From: Anabaena azotica FACHB-119
Lineage (GTDB): Bacteria; Cyanobacteriota; Cyanobacteriia; Cyanobacteriales; Nostocaceae
DNA length: 64,000 bases
Reading direction: 5' to 3'
Assembly (NCBI RefSeq): GCF_014697625.1
Contig: NZ_JACJSG010000024.1
Coordinates: 56,955 to 120,954 of the forward strand
Part shown: positions 1 through 9,086 of the stretch, piece by piece
How positions within the stretch are numbered: the stretch's first letter is position 1
Layout: every line of letters starts with the position of its first letter
Notes under the pieces: generated by a model
What the model was told of the DNA's origin: nothing
The model's database searches: none
What the model saw: only the letters and a program-made list of their open reading frames with translations
Translations under genes and position numbers: made by a program

Positions 1-59
1 ATCAATGTTTAAGCAAACATGATATTATTTCACTTTCTACTCTTAGGAATAGTTTTCTT

Positions 60-1169
60 ATGCTGCAAAGACTATATATACACAACTTTAGATGCCTAGA
101 AAACTTTGAACTACCTCTAAAGGGTCTGTCCTCTGCTCTCTTAATTGGCAAAAACGGTGCAGGTAAATCAACTATTGCTAGTGCATTAGAAGTTCTTCAG
201 TCTGTTGGTAGAGGTATAAATAGAGTTGCCCAACTTGTCCAGCCGAAAGATTTAGTTCGTGGCAGATCAGATGTGCCAATTCGCTTTGAGATAGAAGTAT
301 TAATTAAGCAGAAATTATATAGATATGTCTTAGCTTTAGAGTTGCCAGAAAATTTTAAAGAACTGCGAATTTTTGAAGAACAACTGTTAGTTTCAGGAGA
401 GCCAATCTACTCTCGAAAAGCAGCCCAAGTCAATCTGTATAATAGTCCACAAAATCGTGAGGCGCAATTTCTCGTAGACTGGCATTTAGTAGCCCTTCCA
501 GTAATTCAGGAGCAATCAGAGACTGATCCGCTTCGGATTTTCAAGAATTGGCTGGCTCACATGATCATTTTAGCCCCGATACCCAGTTTGATAACTGGAG
601 AGTCCAACGGTGAAACTTTGGAGCCAAAGCGAGAGGGTTCAAACTTTGGAGAGTGGATTTCTGGGTTACTTAGTCGTTATCCGGCTGCTTACACACAGAT
701 TGATAAATATCTGCGAGAAGTTATGCCTGATATTCAGGATTTTCTCAATGAACAGACTGGCAAAGATTCTAAAAGTATGATTGTGAGATTTGAAGCAAAA
801 AATGCCAATCTAAGTATTGAATTTAAAGATTTATCTGATGGGGAAAAATGCTTTTTTCTTTGTGCTGTCGTCTTAGCTGCTAATAAATTTTATGGGCCTC
901 TTTTTTGCTTTTGGGACGAACCTGATAACTATTTATCCTTGTCCGAGGTTGGACATTTCGTGGCTTCATTGCGACGCTCATTTAAAGATAGTGGGCAGAT
1001 TTTAGTAACTTCTCATAATCCTGAAGCAATCCGAAAATTTTCTCATGAAAATACTTTATTTTTGGATCGAAAAACTCACTTAGAACCAACTTTAGTCAGA
1101 CTGCTCAGTGATATCCCTGTTCAAGGTGATCTTATAGATAACTTGATTCTTGGTGATATAGAACTATGA
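60..1169 (+). CDS. AAA/ABC-type ATPase of a putative defence pair (RloA/AbiL-like)
   Basis: This 369-residue protein has an SMC/RecF-like N-terminus (LYIHNFRCLENF) and a Walker A motif GKNGAGKST at residues 30-38. A signature-like LSDGE lies at 258-262, a Walker B-like FWDEPDNYL at 284-292 and a switch motif TSHN at 317-320. This arrangement is that of the AAA_21/OLD-type ATPases found in abortive-infection and retron-associated systems. Its stop codon overlaps the start of the next gene by ATGA, so the two are translationally coupled and probably act together. Known relatives sense infection and control a TOPRIM partner; that role here is inferred. The ATPase assignment is secure, the defence role tentative. 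Confidence 0.85.
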   Translation: MLQRLYIHNFRCLENFELPLKGLSSALLIGKNGAGKSTIASALEVLQSVGRGINRVAQLVQPKDLVRGRSDVPIRFEIEVLIKQKLYRYVLALELPENFKELRIFEEQLLVSGEPIYSRKAAQVNLYNSPQNREAQFLVDWHLVALPVIQEQSETDPLRIFKNWLAHMIILAPIPSLITGESNGETLEPKREGSNFGEWISGLLSRYPAAYTQIDKYLREVMPDIQDFLNEQTGKDSKSMIVRFEAKNANLSIEFKDLSDGEKCFFLCAVVLAANKFYGPLFCFWDEPDNYLSLSEVGHFVASLRRSFKDSGQILVTSHNPEAIRKFSHENTLFLDRKTHLEPTLVRLLSDIPVQGDLIDNLILGDIEL

Positions 1170-1654
1170 GCATCAATAAATATCAACCGCACCTCGTTGT
1201 TTTACCTGAAGATGATGCTGATCGCCAAATCGCCAACGGATTTATTCTTGATTCAAATCTTAACGACCGTGCTATTCAAATCCTACCACCTGCTGGTGGA
1301 TGGGGAAAAGTTGTGGAGCAATTTTTGGCAGTTCATGTTCCTGAAATGCGAAAGTTTCCAGAGAGATTCATTGTTTTACTGATTGATTTCGATGATCAGC
1401 AGGACACAAGATTTGATTATGTTAAGAATCAGATTCCAGATGAAATTATTGATAGAGTATTTATTATTGGAGTGCTATCAGAACCAGAGGCTCTTAGGGC
1501 AAAGACTAACAAAAATTTTGAAACAATTGGAGAGACTCTTGCAAAAGATTGCTCACAAAACACAAATGAATTATGGGGACATGAGCTTTTACGACACAAT
1601 AAAGCTGAGTTAGATCGTATAGTTGTATCTGTCAAACCATTTCTATTTAAATAA
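1166..1654 (+). CDS. TOPRIM-like partner of the AAA ATPase (RloB/AbiLii-like)
   Basis: The 162-residue product starts within the ATPase stop codon (ATGA overlap). It begins with a beta-strand and acidic cluster VVLPEDDAD (residues 11-19), followed by LLIDFDDQQD (71-80) and a conserved-looking Glu in GVLSEPEAL (102-110). A first Glu followed by a DxD motif is the TOPRIM nuclease pattern. In AbiL/RloAB and PARIS-type modules an AAA ATPase is paired with such a small effector. I could not confirm the fold by alignment. An alternative is a different small alpha/beta protein of the DUF4276/DUF4435 type, which also accompanies such ATPases. Confidence 0.7.
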   Translation: MSINKYQPHLVVLPEDDADRQIANGFILDSNLNDRAIQILPPAGGWGKVVEQFLAVHVPEMRKFPERFIVLLIDFDDQQDTRFDYVKNQIPDEIIDRVFIIGVLSEPEALRAKTNKNFETIGETLAKDCSQNTNELWGHELLRHNKAELDRIVVSVKPFLFK

Positions 1655-1671
1655 ATACTTATAAATAAAAT

Positions 1672-1693
1672 AGGGAAAGTATTAGCTTTCCCT
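1672..1693 (+). terminator. Hairpin terminator after the AAA/TOPRIM pair
   Basis: Perfect 8-bp stem AGGGAAAG/CTTTCCCT with a 6-nt loop, 17 nt after the stop codon. The trailing T-run is very short, so termination efficiency is uncertain. Confidence 0.55.
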
Positions 1694-1965
1694 TTACTGC
1701 TAAACAAATGCTAAAGCTCCCATACTTAACAGCAATAGCTTTTAGCCTATTTAGTTGCTTCCTAATCTTATTCAAGCTAATTTATCAGAAAATATATTCA
1801 GACTAAAGTCACAATTATATCCATGACTTTAGTCACGGTTAAAGTAAACAGCATATATAAATTTATGGCTAAGGTAATACTAATTAATAGTGGTAAGATT
1901 CAAAAAATTTATTAAGATAGAGTTTGTGACTTGATGCTTTGACTCTTAATTGATTTTTGTTCCCT
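1694..1965. other. AT-rich intergenic region, nothing recognised
   Basis: Low-GC spacer before the amidotransferase gene. It contains an imperfect repeat around GACTTTAGTCA (1801-1840) that resembles the dispersed AAGGACTTTAGTCC family in a decayed form. No gene or convincing promoter was seen. Confidence 0.4.
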
Positions 1966-2760
1966 ATGTGTAGATTAATTGGCTATCTTGGCAAAAGTAT
2001 TCGCTTGGATGAATTGTTATATAAACCAGAACATTCTCTACATGAACAAAGTTATAATTCTCTGGAGTTAAAATCTGGAGTGGTATGTGCAGATGGTGTT
2101 GGTATAGGCTGGTACGATGAAGGGGGGAAATCATTTATTTACCGTAATACTATCCCACTTTGGCATGATTCAAATTTGCAAGAATTAAGCCAATATGTAC
2201 AAGCTCATTGTACTGTAGGTTATGCAAGATTAGCTGGAGTAGGTGAACCACTGGATATTAGTAATTGTCAGCCGTTCCGTAGTGGGAAACTTTTGTTTGT
2301 TCATAATGGTGAAATATTGAGCTTTCAGCAGACATTATATAGACCAATACGTGATAGCCTTGCTGATTCAACGTATAATTTGATTAAAGGTCAGACTGAT
2401 TCTGAACACATTTTCGCTCTACTTGTAGAAATGTGGCAGTCATTTCCAGATAGTAATCTGGTGTCAGCTATAGGGATGACGCTACAAAGATTGACTGATT
2501 TAGCGCAAAAACATGATACCAGCTTTAGTGCTAATATGATTGTGAGTGATGGTCAGGCGATCGCAGCAGTGCGTTACGCCTATGGTATGGAAGCACCTAC
2601 CCTTTATTGGTGTTGTGATGACAGTCAGCCAAACGGTGTTACTGTTGCATCTGAACCTTTATCTCAGGACAATTGGATAGCCTTTCCAGAACAAAGTATT
2701 TTATTGGTGGAATCAGATGATTTAGTGCCTAGAATTATAGCTTGGGAGAAATATTTTTAG
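1966..2760 (+). CDS. Class II glutamine amidotransferase (EgtC/YafJ-like)
   Basis: Starting at the ATG at 1966 gives 264 residues beginning MCRLIGYLG. Removal of Met exposes Cys2 as the N-terminal nucleophile, which is why this start is preferred over the TTG nine bases upstream. Further class II (Ntn-hydrolase) landmarks are GYARLAG, the LLFVHNGEI segment and the QTDSEHIFALL helix. Such proteins hydrolyse glutamine or gamma-glutamyl amides. EgtC of ergothioneine biosynthesis is one member, but no egtB or egtD is adjacent, so the substrate is open. A palindromic repeat follows the stop by about 15 bp. Confidence 0.85.
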   Translation: MCRLIGYLGKSIRLDELLYKPEHSLHEQSYNSLELKSGVVCADGVGIGWYDEGGKSFIYRNTIPLWHDSNLQELSQYVQAHCTVGYARLAGVGEPLDISNCQPFRSGKLLFVHNGEILSFQQTLYRPIRDSLADSTYNLIKGQTDSEHIFALLVEMWQSFPDSNLVSAIGMTLQRLTDLAQKHDTSFSANMIVSDGQAIAAVRYAYGMEAPTLYWCCDDSQPNGVTVASEPLSQDNWIAFPEQSILLVESDDLVPRIIAWEKYF

Positions 2761-2774
2761 TTCACTGTGACAAG

Positions 2775-2808
2775 GTTTGTAGTAAGGACTTTAGTCCTTA
2801 TTACGAAC
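2775..2808. repeat. Dispersed palindromic repeat, AAGGACTTTAGTCCTT family, copy 1
   Basis: Inverted repeat with core AAGGACTTTAGTCCTT flanked by GTTTGTAGT and ATTACGAAC. It lies between convergent genes. Related copies occur at 7675, 9413, 10331, 30059, 30896 and 48884. Confidence 0.85.
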
Positions 2809-2829
2809 TCTAATTTTTTGCCAGTTATT

Positions 2830-5019
2830 TTAATTATCAATGTTAGATAATATCTTATAAGCTTCATTAAACAAAAGCATCTTTTCTTGCGCCTGCTTTT
2901 GCAGTTCTGGCTTACCTACAAATAAATCTGGATGCCATTTTTTCACTAAATTTCGGTAAGCCTGTTTCACATCAGCAAAAGATGCACCTTGTTGTAATTC
3001 TAATATCTTATAGGCGTGAGCAATTTTATCCTTTTCGCCTTGATTTTTTGGTGGTGTAGCTGTTTGCTGATTTTGAGAACTAGGTGAACCCATTTGTGCT
3101 TTTATCTGCGCTATTTCCTCATCCAATTCCCAGTTACGAAACTTCGCTTCTAACTCTGCTGGGTTAGGAGAAGGTGGCGGGGGAGTAGATACTTGCTGAC
3201 GAGGTGGTTCTACTTTTTTCTCCGCAGTATTTCTTGGTGGGGGAGTAGATACTTGCTGACGAGGTGGTTCTACTTTTTTCTCCGCAGTATTTCTTGGTGG
3301 GGGAGTGTAAACCCTTTGCTGTTGTCGAGATGATGGTATTGCTGTATAAGGCTGATAGTTAGAACTGATTTTGAATTTTGCCAACTCATGTAGTAATTGA
3401 TTAAAGCCATTTTGCAATTGCTGTAATTCTTCCCGCTTTCTAGTAATTTCCGGTGGTTCTGGACTAACTTTAAAACATATTATTATTTCAGCTTGGCGTT
3501 CGTATGCAGCTAAGATTGATAAACCTTGATGACTTAACTGAGAAAAATAATCTTCGGTTGCAGCAATACAAAGTTTTGCTACTTGTTGATGATATGATTC
3601 TTTCACAAAATCATCATCTTGCTTTTGGACATTTTTGTTTAACAAATAAGAAATACTACCCACCACAGCCGCACCTACAGGCCCACCTATTAGCCACCCA
3701 ATACCGCCACCTACAGCAATTGAACCGGGTTCACTCCAAGTATCATCATTATCTGGCTTAGGTGGTAATGTAATAGTTGGTTGACTAGGGAAGGGAATTA
3801 ATAAATCTTCTGGTCTTTCTTCTTGGAAAAAATCATAGGCTTGATACAGCCATTTGACTACTGCTAATTGTAAATCTTGTAGGTCTTTTTTCAGCTTATT
3901 AGTTTGCCAAGACTTAAAATTATTCTCAGCCAAAGCCACAGCAGCATCAGATTGATATTTATTAAGTAAATTAGGTAAAGCTAACCAATCGCGTAACTCT
4001 TTCACACTGGTATTAAAGCCACGCTGAATCAAATCTAAAGCTTTTTGTTTAATCTCTAACTTAGTATTTTGTTTATCATTAAATGACTGAATTTCATTCA
4101 CAAGTGGGTCAATTTTATGCTTTAATGATAATTGAATTTGCGAAGCGATCGCCTGCACTCTCGGCAACCTCACCCCACCCCGACTTTGTTGTAAAATCCC
4201 CACAACATTTTGCAAAGCCGCTTCAAAACTCGCCAAACCGCTACTGCTAGCCGCCGCGACATCACCTTTTAATCTGGCGCGTAAAGCAGGTAAAGCATCA
4301 ACACGATATAAATTACTAAATCCTGGTGGTAATTCAGCCCGGAAACTTTCAGCTACAAACCGCAAGCGATTTTGTACAGACTGTTGTTCTTCCGGTTCTA
4401 ATAAATTAAGAAAATTAGCAACAAAAATAACCGTCTTAATACCCCTATCCAATAACCAATCTCGCAGATTTTCTCGTTCTCCCAAAGTCATCAACTTACG
4501 CGCATCAAGTAACTGCACAACTAAATCTGCACTTAAAAGTTGTTCCTTAACTAAATTATCCTGTTCCTCCCTATCATTAGTTCCAGGTAAATCGATAAAC
4601 TCTACACCAGTTTCTAAAAAAGGATGAGGACAGAACACCTCAACAGATGCCACATCTTGGCGCATTTGTCGATTACCATCAAGAATAGCAAACTGTTGTA
4701 AAACCTCCGTACCACTGCGATAGACTTCCGTACCGTCCACTAACATGATACGCGATCGCACATTAAAACCATACTTAACCGTAATCGCCGCGCCCGTAGT
4801 CGGAATTAAATCAATAGGTAAAGTCCGACTTCCCAACATGGCATTTAACAAAGTAGACTTACCATAATTAAAAAGCCCAAAAACCGCAATCCGAAAATTA
4901 GGATTCACCAGATAATCACATATAGAAATCACATCCCGATACTGTTTTGATTTTCTCTCCCACCCCAACAACTCACACCCAGACTTCAACCCACCAATTA
5001 AACCCTCATACTCCCTCAT
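2830..5019 (-). CDS. Dynamin-like GTPase with C-terminal J domain
   Basis: The 729-residue protein has a GTPase domain with P-loop GLFNYGKST (residues 48-56), a G2 candidate in LIPTTGAA and G3 DLPG (143-146). The N/TKxD motif is degenerate. A helical region follows, then a Gly-rich hydrophobic segment (about 430-460, like the membrane paddle of bacterial dynamins), a Pro-rich linker with a duplicated 20-residue unit and a C-terminal J domain (about 665-729) with HPD. It is the last gene of a minus-strand set after BDLP, 138 bp downstream. A dynamin-like GTPase that recruits Hsp70 through its own J domain is an unusual architecture. A membrane-remodelling role is inferred. Confidence 0.85.
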   Translation of the reverse strand: MREYEGLIGGLKSGCELLGWERKSKQYRDVISICDYLVNPNFRIAVFGLFNYGKSTLLNAMLGSRTLPIDLIPTTGAAITVKYGFNVRSRIMLVDGTEVYRSGTEVLQQFAILDGNRQMRQDVASVEVFCPHPFLETGVEFIDLPGTNDREEQDNLVKEQLLSADLVVQLLDARKLMTLGERENLRDWLLDRGIKTVIFVANFLNLLEPEEQQSVQNRLRFVAESFRAELPPGFSNLYRVDALPALRARLKGDVAAASSSGLASFEAALQNVVGILQQSRGGVRLPRVQAIASQIQLSLKHKIDPLVNEIQSFNDKQNTKLEIKQKALDLIQRGFNTSVKELRDWLALPNLLNKYQSDAAVALAENNFKSWQTNKLKKDLQDLQLAVVKWLYQAYDFFQEERPEDLLIPFPSQPTITLPPKPDNDDTWSEPGSIAVGGGIGWLIGGPVGAAVVGSISYLLNKNVQKQDDDFVKESYHQQVAKLCIAATEDYFSQLSHQGLSILAAYERQAEIIICFKVSPEPPEITRKREELQQLQNGFNQLLHELAKFKISSNYQPYTAIPSSRQQQRVYTPPPRNTAEKKVEPPRQQVSTPPPRNTAEKKVEPPRQQVSTPPPPSPNPAELEAKFRNWELDEEIAQIKAQMGSPSSQNQQTATPPKNQGEKDKIAHAYKILELQQGASFADVKQAYRNLVKKWHPDLFVGKPELQKQAQEKMLLFNEAYKILSNIDN
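3181..3300. repeat. Perfect 60-bp tandem duplication inside the J-domain GTPase gene
   Basis: Bases 3181-3240 and 3241-3300 are identical, and a partial third unit starts at 3301. In frame this is a 20-residue Pro-rich linker repeat (VSTPPPRNTAEKK...), so copy number changes keep the frame. Perfect identity indicates recent duplication. Confidence 0.97.
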
Positions 5020-5088
5020 ACTCTCCCCTCCTCAACTAAAAACAGAGAGAGAAGAAAACCCCCTCTCCCTCATTAAACCTCCACCTTT

Positions 5089-5156
5089 AACAGTGAACAG
5101 TGAACAGTAAACAGTAAACATAACCTGATAACTGATAACTGATAACTGATAACTGA
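5089..5156. repeat. Short tandem repeats (7-bp STRRs)
   Basis: Tandem AGTGAAC/AGTAAAC units are followed by about four CTGATAA units in the spacer between the two dynamin-like genes. Heptanucleotide STRRs are typical of Nostoc/Anabaena genomes. Confidence 0.9.
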
Positions 5157-5157
5157 A

Positions 5158-7239
5158 TCAGCCATAATAAGCCAACAAACTACTATAAGCCCCCTCAATC
5201 TTTTGCAACTGCGCTATCACATCCTCCTGTAAACTCTTAAACCTCCGCAACTCACCCTCCCTATTAATTTCCCTCGTTTTCTTCTGCTTCAGCAAATTAT
5301 CCAACTCAGACTTACGAGAATTGATATCATCATTAATGCGTTTACTCACCTCCCGTTCATAAACATCAAAACATTCCTTCACCGCATCATATACAGTTTG
5401 AGATTGTTCATGTGCTACCTGCGGGAGATATTTCACCAACTCTGTCTTAGCAGTTTTTACTAACTCCTTCCGCGCTTGATCTGCTTGTAAAAAACCGACT
5501 CCCAAACCAAGTACAGCAAATCCAATAGGGCCTAAAAGTGTCCCGGTAACGGCTGTAATTATTCCCCCAATACCGATAACTGTGAAATAGTTTAAGAGGA
5601 TATTCTTCCAATCAAAACCAGCACCAGCCATCGCTACCCCAGCTAGATTTCCGCGAGTTAAAGATAACAATCCCATCGCCCATTTTGCCCAAGCTGGGGA
5701 TTTATCATCTTCTGTAGTTGTGGTAGGGTTAACTGTAACTTTTTGTCCCGTAAGTTTTTCTGTTATTCTATCTGTTACTTGACTGTAAGATGCACCGTAT
5801 TGAGAAGCACTATAAGACAGTTCTTTAAACGCCCGATTAATATCTTTCTCTGCTGTTAAAGTCCAGGCGGCGAACTTATCAGTCATGTATTCTTCAAAAG
5901 CTTTTTGTAATGCAGCATTAAATGCTTCCCGCTTACCACTACTGAGGAAGTCCAACAACTTTAACTCTGGTTGGTAGCGTAAGAAATCAGTTTCAAAAGT
6001 ATTACCCAAATTTAATATATAGCTGCGGAAAGATTCAGAAACTTTTCTCGCTTGTGTATCTCTGGTATTGAGAATTTCCTTTTGAAATTGGTCGCGGATG
6101 TTGGTAAGTTTGGTAAACTCTGGTTCAACAGAATTGATGCGTTTTTTTAACTCATCAACATCGTGATCTAATAATGGTAGCCTGCGTCCAATGGCTTCGC
6201 GGGTGTGGTTTACAGCTTGTCTAGCAAGGGTTCTGGCTTGTCGTAGTTCGGCGATCGCTCTTTCTCTGGTAAGAAATATATTCAGACAAGCCATAAACTC
6301 AGGAAAGCCAGTCCCGGTTAAATCAGCTTCGGTATTTTTCAACCGCCGCCGCAATGCTTGAATTGATGAAAGTTCAAACACTCTTTCATCATAAATATCG
6401 TGACCATCTACATAACAATATTCTGATAAATTGGCTTTAAATACTTGCCGTAATCTATCTTCCGCCGCTTGCAACTCTTCTACATCATCAGGATCAATCA
6501 ATGATTCTTTCACCTGATCCCAAGCATTAATTAAGAAGAAAACTGATAAACCTCTACCTTTAATATAGTTTTCTAAATACCGACGCTCACCCAAAGTGCA
6601 AGGTTGGGAAGCTCTCATCACAAATAGGATAGCATGACAGTTGTTCACATATCCCAAAGATAATTCATTACGTGCTTCCGTGTCATTCAACCCTGGACTA
6701 TCAACAATTTCAATCCCCTTTTCTAATAAACTTAAAGGATATTCCACCACTGCATAATCAACATCAGGAAAAGCTTGTTTTTTCTCTTGCTCTAACTTCT
6801 TCGCTTCGGCTGGATCAATGGTATATTTATATTTAAAACTAGCAAAATCTAATACTTGTGGGCTTTTGCCATCATTAAAATGAATTGTAACTTTCTTCTC
6901 TGCCCCGTAGCGTAACACAGTTAAGACTGCCGTACAGGGATTCACATCACTAGGTAGTAAATTCTCTCCAATCAAAGCATTAAGAAATGTACTTTTCCCT
7001 CGCTTCATATCGCCTAATACCAACAGGCGAAATACACCTTGTTTCAGGTTATTACTAGCTACAGAAATATCTTCTAAATCTCGTTCTAAACTGAGTTTAC
7101 CTGATGATGTATCCCCAACGAACTCAGCTTGACTAATTGTTTGGGATAATTGTTGTAAAGATACGGCAATTTCCGAACGTACTTGTGCAACACGTTCCAA
7201 ATCTTGAATAAACTTATCAGTTGCTACTTGATTAACCAC
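5158..7239 (-). CDS. Bacterial dynamin-like protein (BDLP)
   Basis: The 693-residue length equals that of the structurally characterised Nostoc punctiforme BDLP, and the sequence agrees over its whole length as I recall that protein (FRLLVLGDMKRGKSTFLNAL, VNPCTAVLTVLRYG). Visible motifs are P-loop GDMKRGKST (76-84), DSPG in the G3 loop, and NAWD in place of NKxD. Long helical segments follow, then a hydrophobic paddle (about 555-605: NYFTVIGIGGIITAV...LLGPIGFAVLGLGVGFL) and a coiled C-terminus ending in LLAYYG. NpBDLP binds and tubulates membranes in a GTP-dependent way. The 98-residue coiled-coil/TM gene lies 16 bp upstream and the J-domain GTPase downstream, all on the same strand. Confidence 0.95.
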   Translation of the reverse strand: MVNQVATDKFIQDLERVAQVRSEIAVSLQQLSQTISQAEFVGDTSSGKLSLERDLEDISVASNNLKQGVFRLLVLGDMKRGKSTFLNALIGENLLPSDVNPCTAVLTVLRYGAEKKVTIHFNDGKSPQVLDFASFKYKYTIDPAEAKKLEQEKKQAFPDVDYAVVEYPLSLLEKGIEIVDSPGLNDTEARNELSLGYVNNCHAILFVMRASQPCTLGERRYLENYIKGRGLSVFFLINAWDQVKESLIDPDDVEELQAAEDRLRQVFKANLSEYCYVDGHDIYDERVFELSSIQALRRRLKNTEADLTGTGFPEFMACLNIFLTRERAIAELRQARTLARQAVNHTREAIGRRLPLLDHDVDELKKRINSVEPEFTKLTNIRDQFQKEILNTRDTQARKVSESFRSYILNLGNTFETDFLRYQPELKLLDFLSSGKREAFNAALQKAFEEYMTDKFAAWTLTAEKDINRAFKELSYSASQYGASYSQVTDRITEKLTGQKVTVNPTTTTEDDKSPAWAKWAMGLLSLTRGNLAGVAMAGAGFDWKNILLNYFTVIGIGGIITAVTGTLLGPIGFAVLGLGVGFLQADQARKELVKTAKTELVKYLPQVAHEQSQTVYDAVKECFDVYEREVSKRINDDINSRKSELDNLLKQKKTREINREGELRRFKSLQEDVIAQLQKIEGAYSSLLAYYG

Positions 7240-7255
7240 AATATTTACACCTTAA

Positions 7256-7552
7256 TTAAGATTGTTTGCGAGAGGCAAAAAATAGTTGATAAGATACCCA
7301 TCCCAGCACAGCAATAATAATGAACCCAGCCAACAGTGAAGCAATTCTTACCGCCACTAACGCCGCCACACCTAAAGCAAATAACTTCCCACCCAGAATC
7401 ACTTTTTTCATCCAAGCTTTTTGTTCTGGCTGATGCTTAACAGTCTTATACAAAGGAACATCGTTTTCCCTTAGCCGTAATTCCACTTCTTTCTCTCGTA
7501 GCCTACGTTCCCGTTCCTCAAGTTCTTGATTGCGATCGCTTGGAGATGTCAT
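7256..7552 (-). CDS. Small coiled-coil membrane protein preceding BDLP
   Basis: The 98-residue protein has a charged heptad-like N-terminal half (ELEERERRLREKEVELRLREN, roughly residues 10-30). A hydrophobic C-terminal half follows with one or two membrane spans (about 52-92). Its stop is only 16 bp from the BDLP start, so it is almost certainly co-transcribed first in that operon. No family was recognised. The architecture suggests a membrane anchor or adaptor for the dynamin-like proteins, which is inference from position alone. Confidence 0.75.
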   Translation of the reverse strand: MTSPSDRNQELEERERRLREKEVELRLRENDVPLYKTVKHQPEQKAWMKKVILGGKLFALGVAALVAVRIASLLAGFIIIAVLGWVSYQLFFASRKQS

Positions 7553-7982
7553 TGATACCCGCCCAGGCTAAAATATTAATCGGAATATTGGCACTTATAG
7601 TATTAATGTATATTAATTCACATTAATTCTTGCCAGCTACAGTAAAAATACTATTTTGTCATTTGAAGAATTGAGTTTGTAGTGAGGACTTTAGTCCTCA
7701 ATAAAGGACTAAAGTCCTTACTACAAGCTTGATTTATTTACACGGTTTTACTTAGCTTCCACAAGCTACACTCGCTTTTCGGAAAGTTAGATAAATTAAA
7801 TAACAGACCCATCAGCTATTACATTCTTTTATATTGCATATTTATTTATCAATTTCCTTGCCTGCTGACAGTTAATTAACTGTCAACTGTCAACGGTATT
7901 GCCGAGATAGCTAGAATAACCGTATATCTTGCCACTACATAAGCCACAATTTTTATATGCACTCAACCCAAGTGGAAACACA
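7553..7982. other. Divergent intergenic region between the BDLP operon and cysK
   Basis: This region holds the outgoing promoters of both directions (not resolved), a palindromic repeat (separate entry) and a short GTTAATTAACTGTCAAC repeat near 7870. No additional gene was seen. Confidence 0.5.
7675..7728. repeat. Dispersed palindromic repeat, copy 2 (double hairpin)
   Basis: Outer inverted arms GTTTGTAGTGAGGACT... and ...AGTCCTTACTACAAGC enclose a second palindrome, giving alternative cruciform or hairpin foldings. Confidence 0.85.
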
Positions 7983-8954
7983 ATGGATATCAAAAATGGC
8001 TTCGTAGGCACTATTGGCAACACACCACTGATTCGTTTAAATAGTTTTAGTGAGGAAACAGGGTGTGAAATTCTCGCTAAAGCAGAATTTCTGAATCCTG
8101 GTGGTTCAGTTAAAGACCGTGCTGCACTTTACATTATCCAAGACGCAGAAGAAAAAGGTTTACTCAAACCCGGTGGAACCGTTGTCGAAGGAACTGCTGG
8201 TAATACTGGTATTGGACTGGCGCATATTTGCAATGCTAAAGGCTACAAATGTTTAATTATCATTCCCAATACCCAGTCACAAGAGAAAATTGACGCACTC
8301 ACAGCATTAGGCGCGGAAGTTCGTCCCGTGCCGGCTGTACCCTATAAAGACCCAAACAACTACGTCAAGCTATCTGGTAGAATTGCTGCTGAGTTAGATA
8401 ACGCTATTTGGGCAAATCAGTTTGATAATTTAGCTAACCGTCGCGCTCACTACGAAACCACAGGCCCGGAAATTTGGACACAAACAGATGGTAAAGTAGA
8501 TGGTTGGGTCGCGGCAACTGGTACTGGTGGTACATTTGCAGGTGTAGCTATGTACCTGAAAGAACAAAATCCCGCAATTAAATGTGTTGTCGCCGACCCA
8601 CTAGGTAGCGGACTTTACAGCTATATTAAAACTGGGGAAATCAAGATAGAGGGAAATTCTATCACCGAAGGGATTGGTAATAGCCGCATCACAGCTAACA
8701 TGGAAGATGCACCAGCAGACGATGCCATTCAAATAGATGACAAGGAAGCTTTGCGAGTAGTTTCTCAATTGCTACGCAAAGATGGGTTGTTGATGGGTGG
8801 TTCGACGGGTATTAATGTAGCGGCGGCTGTAGCTTTAGCGAAGCAATTAGGCCCCGGTCATACTATCGTTACCATCCTATGTGATAGTGGTTCCCGCTAT
8901 CAATCACGCATATTCAACCGCGAATGGCTGGCCTCTAAAGGTTTATCACTAGAT

Positions 8955-8957
<3 letters not shown>
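7983..8957 (+). CDS. cysK: Cysteine synthase A (O-acetylserine sulfhydrylase)
   Basis: This is a fold-type II PLP enzyme of 324 residues, from ATG 7983. That start gives MDIKNGFVGTIGNTPLIRL, the usual family N-terminus. The PLP lysine is K44 in GGSVKDRAA, and TAGNTGIG is the substrate loop. The phosphate-binding loop is ATGTGGTFAGV, and the C-terminal serine is in CDSGSRY. It makes cysteine from O-acetylserine and sulfide in the cytoplasm. The assignment as a CysK-type enzyme is strong; which of several cyanobacterial paralogues it is cannot be told. The stop codon is part of a 7-bp STRR array. Confidence 0.92.
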
Positions 8958-9047
<90 letters not shown>

Positions 9048-9086
9048 ATGGCTTTGACTATCGACTCAATTTTTTCAGGGTGAAAT

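Noticed and set aside
1957..1965. TTG start of the glutamine amidotransferase
   Set aside because: The family needs Cys directly after the initiating Met, which fits only the ATG at 1966.
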